Assembly: GCA_028564675.1 (NCBI GenBank)
Contig: JAOVVO010000455.1
Span: 1-64,000, forward strand
Length of the DNA stretch: 64,000 nt
Reading direction: 5' to 3'
DNA from: Onchocerca lupi
Lineage: Eukaryota; Nematoda; Chromadorea; Rhabditida; Onchocercidae
Shown: piece by piece, positions 24,227-38,730 of the stretch
Layout: each line of letters starts with the position of its first letter
Position numbering within the stretch: position 1 is the first letter of the stretch
Notes under the pieces: model-generated
Told to the model about the DNA's origin: nothing
The model's input: the letters and a program-made list of their open reading frames with translations, nothing else
Databases searched by the model: none
Translations under genes and position numbers: made by a program

Positions 24227-27200
24227 TTATTCTTTACGAAGTTTCTGGCGTCGATTACAGAACCATACACGAACTACCTGCAATAAATGAGTCACTTCAA
24301 GGAAAATGCAAAAAAGCTTCATGAAATTCGATGTATGTATATATCATGGTAATCGCAATATGAAATAAAAATATCAAATCATTACGGAGATTATACTCTA
24401 TGCAAATGAAATATAATTAGTCAAATGACTCTGTATCCTGAAGATAATCATAAAAACTATGAACTGAGTTTGAGTTAAATCACTAAGAATAGTTTTTCTG
24501 ATTGAAGATAATACTGAGAAATAATGAATCATAATACTTACATCTCGATCTAGCCCCACCAATTCAGCAATTTCCGCCATTCTATCGTGATCCGGACGTG
24601 GATTCATGTCAAAATAAGCATCAAGTGCAGAACGTTGTGCAAGATCCAAATTAGTTCGCTTTCGACGTTTCTTTAGCGGAATACCACCACCAGCACCTGA
24701 ACTGCACATAATAGATCCATTCGGTGACGGCGAATCGTCGCTTGGCATTTTATTGCCACTGTTAGCAATATTTACTACAGCACTCGGTTTGTTATTATTC
24801 AGAGGCAAATGTATTACCGATGTCGCGTACTGAAAAAAAACTTACTTAATTTCATCTTTGCAACAATTTCCGAATCCTTAATGATGCAATTATTGAGCCT
24901 AATTTTCAAATAAAATATCTTCCATAACAATATAATTCTGTGTATCTAAACTTTAATCATTGCTGCTATGCTTTGTAATCTCTAGACTTAACGATGAAAA
25001 AAAAAAATAAAGAAAAAGAAAAAGCAAGAAAATACTATGTTTGAAACATTACTTTCTAAGAGATGTAAGAAATTTAACATAAACAAAAAAAGATCCTTAT
25101 CACTCGAAAGTGTTTGAAAAATTTGTGGTGGAGTAGTTTGTATGCAGATAAATGAAAATAAAAAAATGTATATTTTTTTATTCGTGTTTTTTCGTGGTTT
25201 GTTTTTTGTTTTGGAAAACCATTGATTTTTGTTTTTGCTTGTTAATCGATTGATCGAATACAAACATTAATAATAATTATACATTTTTTTCTTCTCATAA
25301 TTTTTATTAATATAAGAATAGTCACTGTACTTGTAGAATAAGATTAAAAGACAAAATGGTAATGTATGGTTAAAAATTTAATGAATATCCTTAATATATT
25401 ATTGAATTAACTGGATTAAAAAAAAAAAAAATTTCCACTATTTCAAACTATTTCCCATTATAATAGATTTACATTTCAAAAAGTTAATAAAATATAATTC
25501 TTTTCCCACAACGCTAAATTTTTTCAGTTCCTAAAAATAAAGAGTTGCACAAAATCCAACAATAGATCATTTTTCTGAATGCTGACATTTACATATTCTG
25601 CATAAGAGTTAAAATGAAGAAATAAAGGAAAGGTCAATACAATCGCATGATTAGGCTACAAATTAGAATAACGTGTAATTTCTAGAAATATGAACAATTA
25701 CCGCCTGATTTTTTCATAGTACGCAACACGTCTGATAAAACACTGTTGAAATTATAATAACTGGAAGGATAAAAAGAGACATAGCTTTAGTAATAAAGAT
25801 CCATATTTAGTACAATAAACAATTCGTCAAAAATTAAAGAGGGAAATAGAACTTCCACAAATAAGACTTGTTATTTAAATCTAAATTACTTTTGGAATTC
25901 CTCATTTAAGAGTTATTTAAATCTTAATATATGACTTTGATTCAGATTTGTTTAAAAGATATATATCCTCTTATATCTCAAAAGCTAAATCAAAGCACAG
26001 CTTAAAAATACCCGTTGAAAACCGAATCAGATAGAAATTCATGCGTTCTTCAGGTAAATCAGACAACCGAACATTAATATTTCCTACTCACTAGTATTTT
26101 CTTTCTCATGCCACATTTATTTTTAACCGTGTCAATTTACATTTTTGTTACCCACCTTGGTACACGATCTGCGAATCCGTCACATGTGAATTCTAATTGT
26201 ATGATTACTTTAAAAAATTCTCACACTTATTCTATTAATTATGGCAATGTCAATACTGACATATGATTTGGATCTTAAAATCCGATCTCATATTCTAGCT
26301 CACTGAAAAAGTTATAATACATCTCTTCTATTTCAGCTTACAATCTATATTTTCCTTGAAATCATCCAATCTTTCCTTTTAATTTTACTTTTCCCATTAA
26401 AAGTATTATAACTAATCCAAATAGCTCTCTCGCGAATCTATGGCAAATTTAATTTGTAAATTATTTTCAAAACAGAAGGATATGAAAAAATAATGTTTGT
26501 GAGGATTCTTCACTAGTTGAATTACTCCTCCTTGATGTAAATTTCTTAAAAATGATATCATCGATACCACCGACCTATATATATTTTCAAATGTTCCGAA
26601 TACACAGAAATTGATTTTTACGAGTTAATTTGCGAATATTTTTATTGAGACTTTTCTGGAACTGAAGTATGAAGAGTTTCACAAAATTACAAACATTGAT
26701 CTTTTTTTCGGATGAAAAAAATGCTTTAAGGAGAGCAAAAAAAAGTTATCATGCATGCATTACCATAATAAATTCAATAAAGATATAAAGGATAAAGTAA
26801 GGTATAGGTTAAAACCCAAAAAAATATTGCATAACTGATATTAATAGATAATGTCCGAACTCTTAAATCATTTACTGATCAAAATGTGCATTAAAGTAAG
26901 GAATTCCGAAGATAAGACATTCGAAGAAAAATTTTATATATTTGCATTGCTAATCTTTCAGAATAAAAATTTCCTGTTCATCTCATCCGGATATTGTTCT
27001 ATATCACTCTTCTAGGATAATTTTGATACGCGAAAAGCTGTTGAAGCGCAGTTGATATTCGAATTCACAACAGAGAATTTAAAGTGTCGCTCTATTACAA
27101 ATTAGACATACTATAGACACTATACTTTGGTATTTGGAAAAATTCTGTCAGTAAACATATGTGTTGCAAACAGAAAAAAGCAAATCCAATAAACGGACCT

Positions 27201-28202
27201 GTGGAGCAGGTTCTTTGGAGGGTGCATCCAAAAGATCACTGATTGTTGCACCATTGGCCAACGCTGCTTCCGCATCTTCTAACCATTCTTTGAGCAACGG
27301 CCGTAATTTACACATGTTTTTGAAGGACAAATTTAGTGCTTCGAAGCGTGATATAGTTGTTTGCGAAAAATCAGTACCATACCGGCGTCCGAGGGCAAGA
27401 CCAACATCACCTTGAGTGAAACCTACAACAGCCTAATCCAATTCAAATCCAACGATTTTTAATTTCTTACAAAGTTCAGTCTGAAAAACAACATGTATTA
27501 CAAATTATTCGAGAAAGCAATCAAAAATTTCCATTTCCTGTTGAGATAATCCTAGCAATCATTGCCTTCATGACAATCCAACAAACTGATATCATAAACC
27601 TTACCAAATTTGATACGCTGCTTTTTGAATGTTTGAGCAAAATTTTCCAGCTCGTCCAGATCGATTTTTTCTTCTTTCGTGATTGCACGTGCTGCATTGT
27701 TCAGGGTCTGAAATCAGAGTATCAGATATTCGATAAAAATGCGAGATTTACAGAAATACCTTTTTCTTCGAAAATTTATTTCTTCAAAAGCCTCTTATCC
27801 GAAAAACTACAATTTTCTTGATGATGTTGTGAATATCGCAGGTATAGCAGAAATAACAACTACATGAGCTATTCAGAACAATAGGGAAGAAGAACCTCTT
27901 CATTTGCTCGTCTTTTCACGCTTAATTTTACATCATTGATTTTGCACTTCACTGCTTTATTCGATTGCCGTTTTGCATCGCCCAACTGTAACGAATGTAA
28001 ATTTCTAATATCACAATAAAGAAAAAAAAAAAAAAAAAAAAGCAACACTTCTCAGAAATCTTCTGGATTCTTCAAAGATTATGTGCAAAAAGTTAAAAAA
28101 ACAGAACAGTAACGAATAAAAGAAGCACCTTATAATAAAAAGTACAGAATTTCCACTGCCTTCTCAAAAAAAAAAAAAAAAAAAAAAAAAACAATTGCAA
28201 GG

Positions 28203-28233
<31 letters not shown>

Positions 28234-31200
28234 CACAATTGCAAGGATCAAATAAGCGCACAAATAAATTTATGATGAATCTTAGAAAATGACCAACGTT
28301 CAGCATATTAACAACATTTTCGCTAGCAGATGTTGCTCTACCATTGAGTGAAGAACGATCCCCTATACGCCGATCGGGTTTTCTGTTGATTCCATCATCA
28401 TCATCACTGAAGAAGATGTTTGGGGCACTGGTTGCAACTATTTCCGCTGTAGCAGACGTTGATGGAACTGCAGATAGTTTCGGCTCATGATTGCTCATAA
28501 CATCAGCTGCTGTCACGTCATTATCGTTTGTTGATGTAATCCCTATAATTTTATATTTTTGGAATTTAGATATCCATTTCATCAAGAAATAAATAAATCT
28601 TAACTTACTTATACAATGAATTATTTTTATTTGCGTTTCTTTGTATCTTCTTTTTATGCTCAAATGATCATTTACAGCTCTCAACAAAAAATTTTGGGAA
28701 TGTAAGAAAATACCAAAATTTTCAAACGAAAAAAAGGGAACTGGACCTAGTAAATCTCGTATCGTTCCTGCAGCTGTAGCAGCAGCAGCCGCTTCTAAGA
28801 GTAACATATTTGCGTTTTGCTGCTGATCAACATTCAGCAAACCTATAAATCATTGCCAAAAATTTGTAAATAAAGTAAATTTAAAAATATGATTTCGAAT
28901 TAATAGGTCTAAACTTTCAAACAAAATTTAAAATAAATGAATTGAAAAGAATAAGGTCAAGGCTCATATAAAAGATGAGACATGCAAAAAAGTAACAAAA
29001 TAATAAATTATGGGAAAAAAAGCAAAGCAATCGAGCACAATTATCAATTCTAGATGGAAATAAGGTGGATTTTGTAAATAATAACACAAAGCATTTATCG
29101 CTATGGCCCCAAAGAATTGTTATATTGGTGTTTTTTCATAAATCGTTAACAAATCTATGAACACATAAGCATTGCTATAACAAATTTTATTATATTTTTT
29201 TTGGAAAGAGATATGAATAAGTCTAAAAAAAGGATGAAAAATAGATGAGACGAAAGCGGAGATTAAATGAACCTAGATGAACTGTTAGTCTCAAACCTAT
29301 ATGTGTATTTTTAATCAGATATTTTTGCGATTCTGAAAATGAAAATGAATTCATCTGTACAATATGAATGTGAAATCTTTTGAATAATAAGCATTCTTCT
29401 TGGATATTTTCATTACTATTGTATGAAAAATTTTGCGAAAAAAAATTTTTTGCTCTTAAGCACTGATACAAACTACCCGTAATGAAAATTACTAAGCTTA
29501 AAAAGGGCCAACCAGGAAAGCATGAATTATTATCACAACCGCCCCATAAATGATACATTTTTATAATTGTTAAATTGCTATTTTACTGCTAGTAATATAC
29601 AAATTGAAGATTGCAGTTCCATCTGCAATCATTTGACATAAGCTGTGAGCAAAGATTTACATTCCACTGAGTTTTGGATTAAAAAAATGACATATTTGGG
29701 CAAAAGCGTCTTTTTATGAGATAAGTTGGCAAGAAAACAGATTATAATATATCCGTTATCTGCCCTAGCGCAAAATACTGCATATATCAATGAACCACAT
29801 GATATAATTATGCTACATTACCTAGAACATATAAGTCCTGACCGAAATTCAATACTTTAAGCAAGCAGTTTAAGTTTTTTTTTTTTTTGCAATAGTACAT
29901 CCGTCGAAAGCCAACTCCAGGAAAATATTAACTAATTAAGAAATTATTAAGATAATATCAACTAAAGAAAATAAAATGTTAATTTTTCTTTTTTAGAAAT
30001 CTTAGTCATTTCAACTTAATTTAATTTAATTTTGCTCCATTATGTGAATTTTTAACATAACTGTTAGTAGAATCAGTAATAGCAGTATCAATTATCATTG
30101 GTGGATATTATTAATATTCATCTACTTGAATTTTTTGCAAAAGTGTCACGACAACCAGCAAGACAATTCCAGCTAATATGACTAACAGAAAAATAACAAA
30201 TGTATTTTAGTCCTTATTCATGAATGTGAAAATATTACTTTACTATAGTGAAGTTTAATTGCATGCGAATAAAAATAAAGCAAGCAGTTAAAATTACATA
30301 CCATCGAAGCTACAAGATGGTGACGTTTTGGTTATCAATTCAACCGGGTGATTTAGTAGCAGAGTTTCACATGCAGGCAACATAGCTCTGTTTGCTGAAG
30401 AGTATGATAATGGGATAAGCGGTTTTAACGTTTCATACTGAGGAGAGAAAGTTTCATGAATATCCACAAATTCCGCCGGTTCTGGTACCAATTCAGGCAC
30501 AATGGATTCAGCCGAGTCGAAGACTGTTTCCAGATGCAATGAATCCGCTGATTGTGTATCCGTTGAATAAGTATCATTAATAAGTAATTCGTGTTTCATA
30601 GATGTTGCTGTACTGCTCGATGATAAACTTGTTTTTAATAACCCGTTGTCATACTGCTCTATAATATTTTACAAAACGTTTTAAAATTTTAAGGACTCAT
30701 GCATCTATTATTCTTTGAAATCAATCCACCACAATTAGTAGGCAGAATAAGCATTGTTTCCAAATTTGCGTTTCGTTGGATATCTTCAACTAGAAAATGA
30801 GACAGCCAACCATCATGATTCATTGACATATAGCAAAGAGTCAATTAAGAAACATGCAATTCGCAGCAACAGTTTCCAGAAATTCATGCAATTACCTTGA
30901 CTGATGTAAGCATATATGCAGAACTATTATTATTAAAAATAATCATGAATGTTGAGAAATAATGAGAAAGCATGCATGTCACAAAAAAAAATATTTCAAG
31001 CGAGATCCAATTGCGGTAACAAAACAAAAGATTAGAACGGCAGAAAATGAAGCGGAAGATGATTCGAGATATAGGAATAATACTATTATTATGCAAGCAA
31101 AACATGTTCATTATTAAATTTGCAATCCATAAAATATTGAATTGAACATACTGTCAGTAAGAGAGGAGGCGCATGGAACGCCTAAAGAAGGTGATAAGCC

Positions 31201-34200
31201 AGCAGCTGAGAGAGATGCAAGCATTTCCGGAGTGATGAAGGCATTTGCTCCATCCGTTCCGGCAGCTACAAATTTTATTTTCTGATAAGGATAATTTAAA
31301 ATCTTCAATAACAGCCTAAATGTCGAAAAACATAAGTCAGCATTATTAAACTTCGAAAAATACTTAAAATTAGAAATTTGTATGCCATACACTTATAATT
31401 TAAGGTTTTAACTAATCAATCTGAAAATTTCAATCCCTTAAATCTTGTACAAACTAATTCAAATTTCAGACCTTTTTGATCATACTATATTTAAATTTAA
31501 CCCAAACAAGGCAAGATAAAAAGAAAATAAATGGATTTTCATTTTAAGAAAATAAATGAAAATTTAAAATGCTCATGCCATAAAGAGTTGGAGACGCTTA
31601 CATCAAATCCTGATAAGAATTTGAAAACAAAAAAAAAAAAAAAAAACACTGAAAACAAACAAAATTTCTCAAATTTTACCTGCATTGGCCCAAAGAAAAC
31701 TGTTTACTGCAGCATTCAAGATCAAGACATCGTTCAGATTTGATATACTCGAACCATTCCGTTGATCCATAAATTGTTCAGAGAACTTGCAATTTTTCGC
31801 ATCGGTCATTTGTTGATATTTATTTATCCTAAAACTCAATAAGAAAAAATTTAAAGATAAAACTTGGCATAATAATAAAATGTCAAGTTTTTACGTACCT
31901 AGGTTTTTACGTACTTAGGTATCTAGACATCTAATTCCTTCGAATTTTCTTTTTCTAGCACAGAGATTATCTTTTAATGCTTTCATCATGTCTCGAGAAT
32001 GAGTTATTATAAGACTGAAGCCAAATAAATAAAAAAGTTAATATATCTTAGCAGAGATAAGACAGCTATACAGTGAGATGTTAGTTGGTAGTGCAATCAA
32101 TACAAATGTAACGGAAGAATATTCTGAATGCAAATATTCAGGAAATGCACAAAGGAAAGAAACCAGACAAATCTGCATTGGTATATTTGCAAAAAATTGG
32201 GGATTAGATTATTTAAAAATTGATTTAAGGCCAGTGGAGCACATTTTCTGAATGTCAATTTATACCACTGCATACCATGCACACAGCCTTTATTCTCAAC
32301 TCCCTCACTGTTAATTATAAGCAAACTGACGAAACAAAGCACCTGTCCACCGAACCATAAGTTTGTGAGGGTGAATTCTCGGTATTGTGTATATCCATAA
32401 TTTCAGCAACAGCCTTTGATGAACTCATATCACGTTCAGTAGAATACACAGAGTCTATCGTATCAGTGACAACAAATGATTCCATATCTTGTTGCTTTTC
32501 ATTAATATCTTCTAATGATGACAAACTGTTTGAGCGTGTGTCTATCATCAGTGCATCGGAAGTAGAAGAGATCGATGAAGTTTCCCAATGTTCCACTTTA
32601 GTTTCACCATTAAGCAGCTCGCTATCACAATGCAAACTAAAAGATGTTAGTAGTGCACATATATATATTTATATATTTATATATATGAGATGAAATATGC
32701 AGAACGCAGATTATCTTGTGCAAAAATGTTATTTCTTAATTACAGTACCTTCGTAAGTCAATATAATACATAATAATGCACTGCTACCATAACAGTATTA
32801 TGAAACATTTATTTCCTTATAAAAGACATGTAAAAAGAACTGCTTTCAATTATTCCAAGATTTTACTCAATTGACCTATAAAGATTAAAAACTCAACTGT
32901 TTTTATTTTTTAGTAAGTCATTTTTCCGACTGAAAACTTTTTCACATCTGCATTCTAGAGCTGCTAGATTACTTTGTAGTACGAATCACTTATTGACATT
33001 ATTATTTGCTAGCATTTTCTGATTTAAAAATTTGTACAAAAGCAAAATGAACTCTTCTTGAACAAAAAATAATTAGGCGTTACTAACAAATATTTGCAAC
33101 CTACAGACAGTTAAATAAGGCAAGTTTCGAAGCAGAAGAGCTTGAAGATGAAAAATGGAAATAAATGTCTTGCCGCAACATACATATTCGCTGTATTTGT
33201 TGTACCACACAAGTTTGCAGGTACGGATTTGTCTGTCGTTGACAATAATCGCTGTAAATCAGTAGCACCTTTACAGAAGTCAGCTGATCCCGCTGCTTTT
33301 CCTTTTGTGTTGTTATTCACTATAATATTAAAATATTATCATAAAAGTCTTTATCGATTTAATTGCTGCTTAAAATACCATAAATCACAAAAGTAATAAT
33401 TATATATAATTTCAAATATATATTTATTATCCTTTAGTTTTTAATCGGATTTTAAAAATTATCCAACCTGGACTAAATCTGCAATCCCTATTGATTGCGG
33501 TATTTCCTGAAGAACAAACTGAGTCTTCCATGGGAACAGCATCGTCATCAACAGCTTCACCCGTTTCAGCACTTATGATCACAGGCTGAAATGATGAGAA
33601 ACAGTACGTAAGATGATAAATTTTGAAAGATTTGAAGGAAATAATTAAATGTTTCACCTCTTGCATAGTGCTCGGTCGCTTCTTTGGTAAAGCCGGTTTG
33701 CGTTTGCACGATGATCTGGAAGTGCTGTTATCCGCTAAAATAAAATGAATCATTTACGTAGTGATCGAAGTATAATATATTTGCAAAATATGCAAATTGA
33801 ATGAATTTCACAATGTTCAGCACTTGTTAACTATATAAAATAATGAGAACATATTATAAAAATTACTTCACGTAAAGTATAGCATTAAAATTTATGGTAG
33901 GAGAGTAAAATATTAAACTTAGAAATCCACTAAATAATAATAAATCTGAATTGATTTTCTACAGATCGATAAAAACTAGTTGTTTATAGATTAGAATAAA
34001 TCAAATTTACATAGAAATGATTCTCAAAAGCTCAACTACGGTGAATAAAACGAGATAATTCTGTATAAATCAGGGTGCTTTTCATCGTTATAAAAGCATC
34101 TCAGAGTGATTGCAGAAATAATGTGGGATTCGAACCCTTACTGACTAATGGTTGCCGCCGATCGAGGAGGCTCCTTGATGATATATTCCTGCAGCTTAGA

Positions 34201-35885
34201 GCTGTACTCGTGCTTGCTGCAACATCAGACGTATCCGTCACGGATGTTTCCGCACTTCCTCTTTTGAATCCCCCCTCCTGTCGTTTACAAGCCGTAATCT
34301 GCAAAAAAAAAAAAAAAAAGATTAAGTTAAGGTTCGACAGAGTGCAAAGAAATTCAAAGCAGTCAGTCAATTTTTTTTTTCTAGAATTGTATTATTTAAG
34401 AATATGAATAGAATGTGACACCAACAAGTAGAAGAGGTCATAAACAGCGAAATGTCGTTTATTTTGCAATTACGCAAAACTAATTGAATTGAAAAACAAC
34501 AGTGTAATGCAGAGTTTATGGTAATACGCGAGTTAATATTCGATCTGAAGCTAAAAAGAATTTCAACTGTCTCACTATCTGCACAACTAGATGGCAAATA
34601 TTACCACTGCATCAATTGATGAAGATTCATGAAAATGGATTAGAAAGGAAAAATAAAAAGATATTTTAAAAATTTTTGTAGATTTGTTCGGAATTATAGC
34701 TTTCCGGTTTAAATAATACCCAAAACTGATGAAAGAAGGCGTATAGCTTCCTCCATTTAATCTTCATCCAAACGAAGTTTCCCTTCCTCCACCCCTCTCC
34801 CTCTCCCTCCGAAACCACCCACTTAGATATACTTGATTCTTGATCCTTTCCGGGCAATATCGGTACCAGATGGCTCTCTTTTCATGAAGCCAACTATACG
34901 ATCTGAATAAAAACCAAAAATAAGATAAGAAAAGTGATAAGAGGACCTGAAATGAACTGATTCCACCGGTCGACACATCATTTGCCATATTTTTAATGTC
35001 CTTCGATATGCCTAAAAAACGTAACGACAATGAAAAAGTCAAAAGGGAAAGCGATGAATTGCAAATTTAGAAGGAAATCAAATTCTAAACATTTTGCATC
35101 ATTCATGCTAATTACTAATTATTAATTAAGCGAAGCCAAGAATGCAAACCTAAAAACAAATAAATGAATGCATCAAGCAGTAAACTGGCTGGCTGATAAT
35201 AGAAGACTAGAAAGGAAAAAAAAATGATTCTACTTAGTCGCAACCTCAATGCCCTTTGCCCCTGAAGTAGAACTTTAATGATTTAAAGATGAGTAGATAA
35301 ATTATAAATACTTTATAGCTTCTGTAACCAAAAATCGCAACAGCTAAATTCTCTTTTAAGTCGCTCGCGATCTATTCTTACTCATCAATAGGATGTTGCA
35401 GAAAACGTAGAAATTATAAGTTCCATTTGCTCCTGATGATATCGGTAAAGTCACTAAGAAAAAAAAAAAAACAAAAATCTTCGAGAAACCGAAAGAATGT
35501 ATTGCCGTTTTGTGGGATTCCGAAAACAAGGCAGGGTTGAGGAGCGGAAGAAAAATCTTCCCGCTCTTTCTTTCTCAAAGTTTCATTTCGAAACTTTTCA
35601 ATTCCTCATCTCCCTCATAAATTACCTCTTGTAAGATAACAGTCGGCAATTATGATCATAAAATTTAAGATAACAAAGTGAACACTACAGAATGATATCG
35701 CTCTTTCAAGGAATCGGGATTTGGACCTGAGCCAGAACTTGATAAATCTGGAAATATATCAATCTAAATAACTTAAAAGAATATTCAAAACGCGTACCTT
35801 CTATGGTTTTTCCAGCATTTACATTTGCAGGTTCATTTCTAGAATTGTTGTCTCGTGAAGTATATTCAATAAACATATCTGACAT
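24227..35885 (-). CDS. ceh-18: POU-homeodomain transcription factor, class II / CEH-18 type
   Basis: DNA-binding regulator; in C. elegans CEH-18 acts in gonadal sheath cells to control oocyte maturation. Seventeen minus-strand exons close in phase to 883 residues: 35885-35798, 35011-34947, 34298-34142, 33734-33658, 33585-33468, 33319-33184, 32636-32343, 31828-31680, 31265-31152, 30658-30302, 28842-28747, 28542-28298, 27985-27896, 27707-27605, 27422-27199, 24829-24542, 24277-24227. The POU-specific domain (about 671-745) reads LDELENFAQTFKKQRIKFG, FTQGDVGLALGRRYG, DFSQTTISRFEALNLSFKN. A linker of about 65 residues precedes the homeodomain (about 826-883) with helix 3 VVRVWFCNRRQK. The protein stops four residues after that helix. 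The N-terminal 660 residues are Ser/Thr/Glu-rich, probably disordered, with an Ala run. ATCTAG three bases before the ATG is a spliced-leader acceptor candidate. The donor of exon 12 is the least certain site. Confidence 0.94.
28021..28250. repeat. Long poly-A tracts with a duplicated unit
   Basis: Three A tracts of 19 to over 30 bases lie in an intron of the POU gene. The last two are each followed by the same ACAATTGCAAGGAT block, so a poly-A unit has been duplicated in tandem. As read on the minus (coding) strand these are long T tracts upstream of an exon acceptor. Confidence 0.8.
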
Positions 35886-37219
35886 TTTCTAGATACAAAT
35901 TCGATAGATTTGACAGCTTCCCGTAGATGTTTACATTCAGCAGTTTGTTCCCGAATAAAGAATATACAAACAGTTGCTTTTTTACGGGATCTTCAACTGT
36001 AATCGACTGTATATAATTGTATCAGAGTATTTTCGAATATTTCAAAGAGATGCGCACATTGACATGTTCAACTTCGACAACAATAAAAAAACAATTTCAA
36101 AATCAATATTTCTCAATTTTCAAAATTCGAAATTCCATTTTTCTTATCTTTTCCTTACTTGACTTGACTTCTTCCTGCTACTTAATTTTCCTTATTTTAT
36201 CACTAACCATTGCTGCAATTTTAAATTTATCCTAATTATTTTAAAAATGCTGCAAACTGAAGACTTTCTAAATTTGTTTACAATTACAATTACTAAGTTT
36301 TCCATGTTATCTTTCTACTTAATTCGTTAGATTGATCACACTTTCTATTGAGCATATGTACTAATTAAGTAAGAACAGTAAGATGATTGATAATGAAACA
36401 GGCTAGTTAATTAATTGGATATGGAGCATTTCAGAAAAACTGACAAGTGATATAAAAGCCAGTTGAAAATCGACACATTTCTTATATAAAAAGGTTAAAA
36501 GGGTATTTTTTGACGCTTCGAAATGCATATTGATTGATTGAATGAGCAAACTATTAAATAAACTAACTTGTTTTAGGATTTGGATTTCATTCTGTCATTT
36601 TGAGTAGTAGCAAAATTATGAAATCACATCAAGATGCATAACATGGAAAGTGAAAATATAAAAAAACGGTTCTGTTGTGAACTTAGTTTATATTGAGAGA
36701 ATTTCGATCAACAATCAAACATGAGACTAAACTTATGAAGATTAAATCTAAGCACAACTGAAATTCAATACAAGAAAAAAAACTAAGAAAAAAATGGAAT
36801 AAAACATGTAAAAGTATAATATTAATTAAGATTGATCAAAAAATAAGTATTTTAAAAGTTAATAAAAAAATTATTTATTTTAAATTATTATTTAAACAAG
36901 TAATTATGATGATTATTTCCTGTCTATTATAAAATTTCATTTTCCTATTAAATAATTTCCTGTCTTCAATCAACAAAACTAAAATTATAATAGTCAACTA
37001 AGTTTCACGGCATTTGCCATACATTACAATGAATCTCAAGATATAAAGAAAGATATTGAATTATGAGATGAAATAAATGCTGCCACAAACAGGTCAATTA
37101 TTAGATCAGCACTGTATATGGGATAATCGAACACTTACAGCAGTGTAAAGTAATGCTAGAGGTCAATTTCTAAGTTACTCTATATGACTTTTGCGAATCG
37201 AATGTATGCTTGAAGAAAG
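35886..37219. other. 5' flank of the POU gene
   Basis: AT-rich DNA directly upstream of the POU start codon. It has no coding frame of convincing composition and presumably carries the promoter. Confidence 0.45.
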
Positions 37220-37500
37220 ATGAAAACGTGACAACATTGAATGTCGCTTGGAGGATGGAAACGTGACAAAACGTTAAATGTCGCTTGGAGGATGAAAACG
37301 TGACAAAACGTTAAATGTCGCTTGGAGGATGGAAACGTGACAAAACGTTAAATGTCGTTTGGAGGAAGAAAACGTGACAAAACGTTAAATGTCGCTTGGA
37401 GGATGGAAACGTGACAAAACGTTAAATGTCGCTTGGAGGATGGAAACGTGACAAAACGTTAAATGTCGCTTGGAGGATGAAAACGTGATAAATGTTAAAT
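37220..37500. repeat. 37-bp minisatellite, about eight copies
   Basis: A tandem array with a 37-base period; ACGTGAC recurs at 37226, 37261, 37298, 37335, 37372, 37409, 37446 and 37483. The first copy is 35 bases to the next and more diverged, the last is partial, and inner copies differ at one to three positions. Each unit carries ACGTGAC, AACGTT and TGTCGCTTGGAGGA. It is much more GC-rich than its surroundings and lies 1.3 kb upstream of the POU gene. Confidence 0.95.
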
Positions 37501-38555
37501 ATCAAGCGTATGCAAATGTATATATATAATATCGTGATGATGAAGAACGAATGCTCGGATATCTAACAGCTGTATATGTCTGTCTGTGTATACATATGTA
37601 TGTGTGGGATAAGTGTATGTGCAAGTTTATTTCCCATCAGTGAGAACCAACAAAATATGCATAGAATTGATTCTGCTCGTTTCATTCCACAAAAAAAAGG
37701 AAGAAAAAACATTACTACGTATATCTATGCAAGGGAAGGCAAAATTCATTGCTCTTGTTGTCTTCGTAGTCGTTGTCGTCGTTGTCATGTCTTTCGGTCC
37801 ATCCATTCCGAGAAGAAGGCTTGAAGGGGAAGAAGCAGTCGAGACTGAGGAATGTCGAGAATGAGGGAACAAGAAGGCAAATTAGCATATGAACAAGTCT
37901 GCTTGTAAATCACTATCCAAGTAACTAAGCAAAGGCTCAAGCAACGAATGATAAGTTAATCATTGCAAGCCTTAATATATCAGTGAAGTACAAATAACTA
38001 ACCCCTCCGAAATATTACTGTAGTATCTTGACATAAATCATGCCAGCGGTATCGCTTTTGAAGTTAACCTAATGCAGTGCAGTAGGAAGTGAGTAATATC
38101 TTCTGGTAATTGAAGTGAACGAATCGTTTGAAATGTGCACATTGCATCGAAATTAAAAGCCATCTGGTATTTGATATTTAAGCATTGCGTATCTATCAAT
38201 CGATGGTCGCATGAAGTCCTGAAAGTGTTTTTCTCTCGCTTCACGATGGCTTGATGACTAATTTCAATAAATTTGTTGATAGAACATTATCGAAATAAAG
38301 ATATGATTGAAATGCTTCGAAACATTGTTCTTGAGAATAGCTATCAATCAATCAATAAAACGATGAAGTTTTATGGCAAATAGAAAAATTCAGATGATAT
38401 CGAACACAGAGCTAACATACAACGAGCCTAGTGTCACGTAAGATTAGGTATTTAGACAAGTGTCGGACAAGTAGCAAAAGTGCATTTCTGCAAACAGAAT
38501 ATTAGTAGAGCAGTTAAGGAACTAGTAAAATAGCTAAAGAAATAAATGATTGTGC

Positions 38556-38577
38556 AAAAAAAAAAAAAAAAAAAAAA
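38556..38577. repeat. Poly-A tract
   Basis: Run of 22 A. Confidence 0.9.
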
Positions 38578-38675
38578 GAATGAAGCGATGAGCGTAGTTG
38601 TTGAGAATTGATGAAGTAATAAAGCGGAATTAACGTTCAGAACTTCGCTTCCCAACTTTTCCAAATGGCATTTAC

Positions 38676-38730
38676 TATCATCATCATCATCGTCATTATT
38701 ATCATCATCATTACCAACATTATTATTATT
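38676..38730. repeat. (ATC/ATT)n microsatellite
   Basis: Imperfect ATC and ATT trinucleotide array. Confidence 0.85.

Noticed and set aside
27423..27492. Open frame directly upstream of the POU exon acceptor, reading ELCKKLKIVGFELD, stop, AVVGFTQGDVG, resembling an alternative POU helix
   Set aside because: It is in frame with the exon but ends in TAG, and the upstream exon's phase would give an immediate stop after the earlier acceptor; the second of two tandem TAG acceptors gives the canonical domain.
34120..34145. TTCGAACCC resembling a tRNA T-arm
   Set aside because: It lies at the edge of a POU exon and no cloverleaf can be drawn around it.
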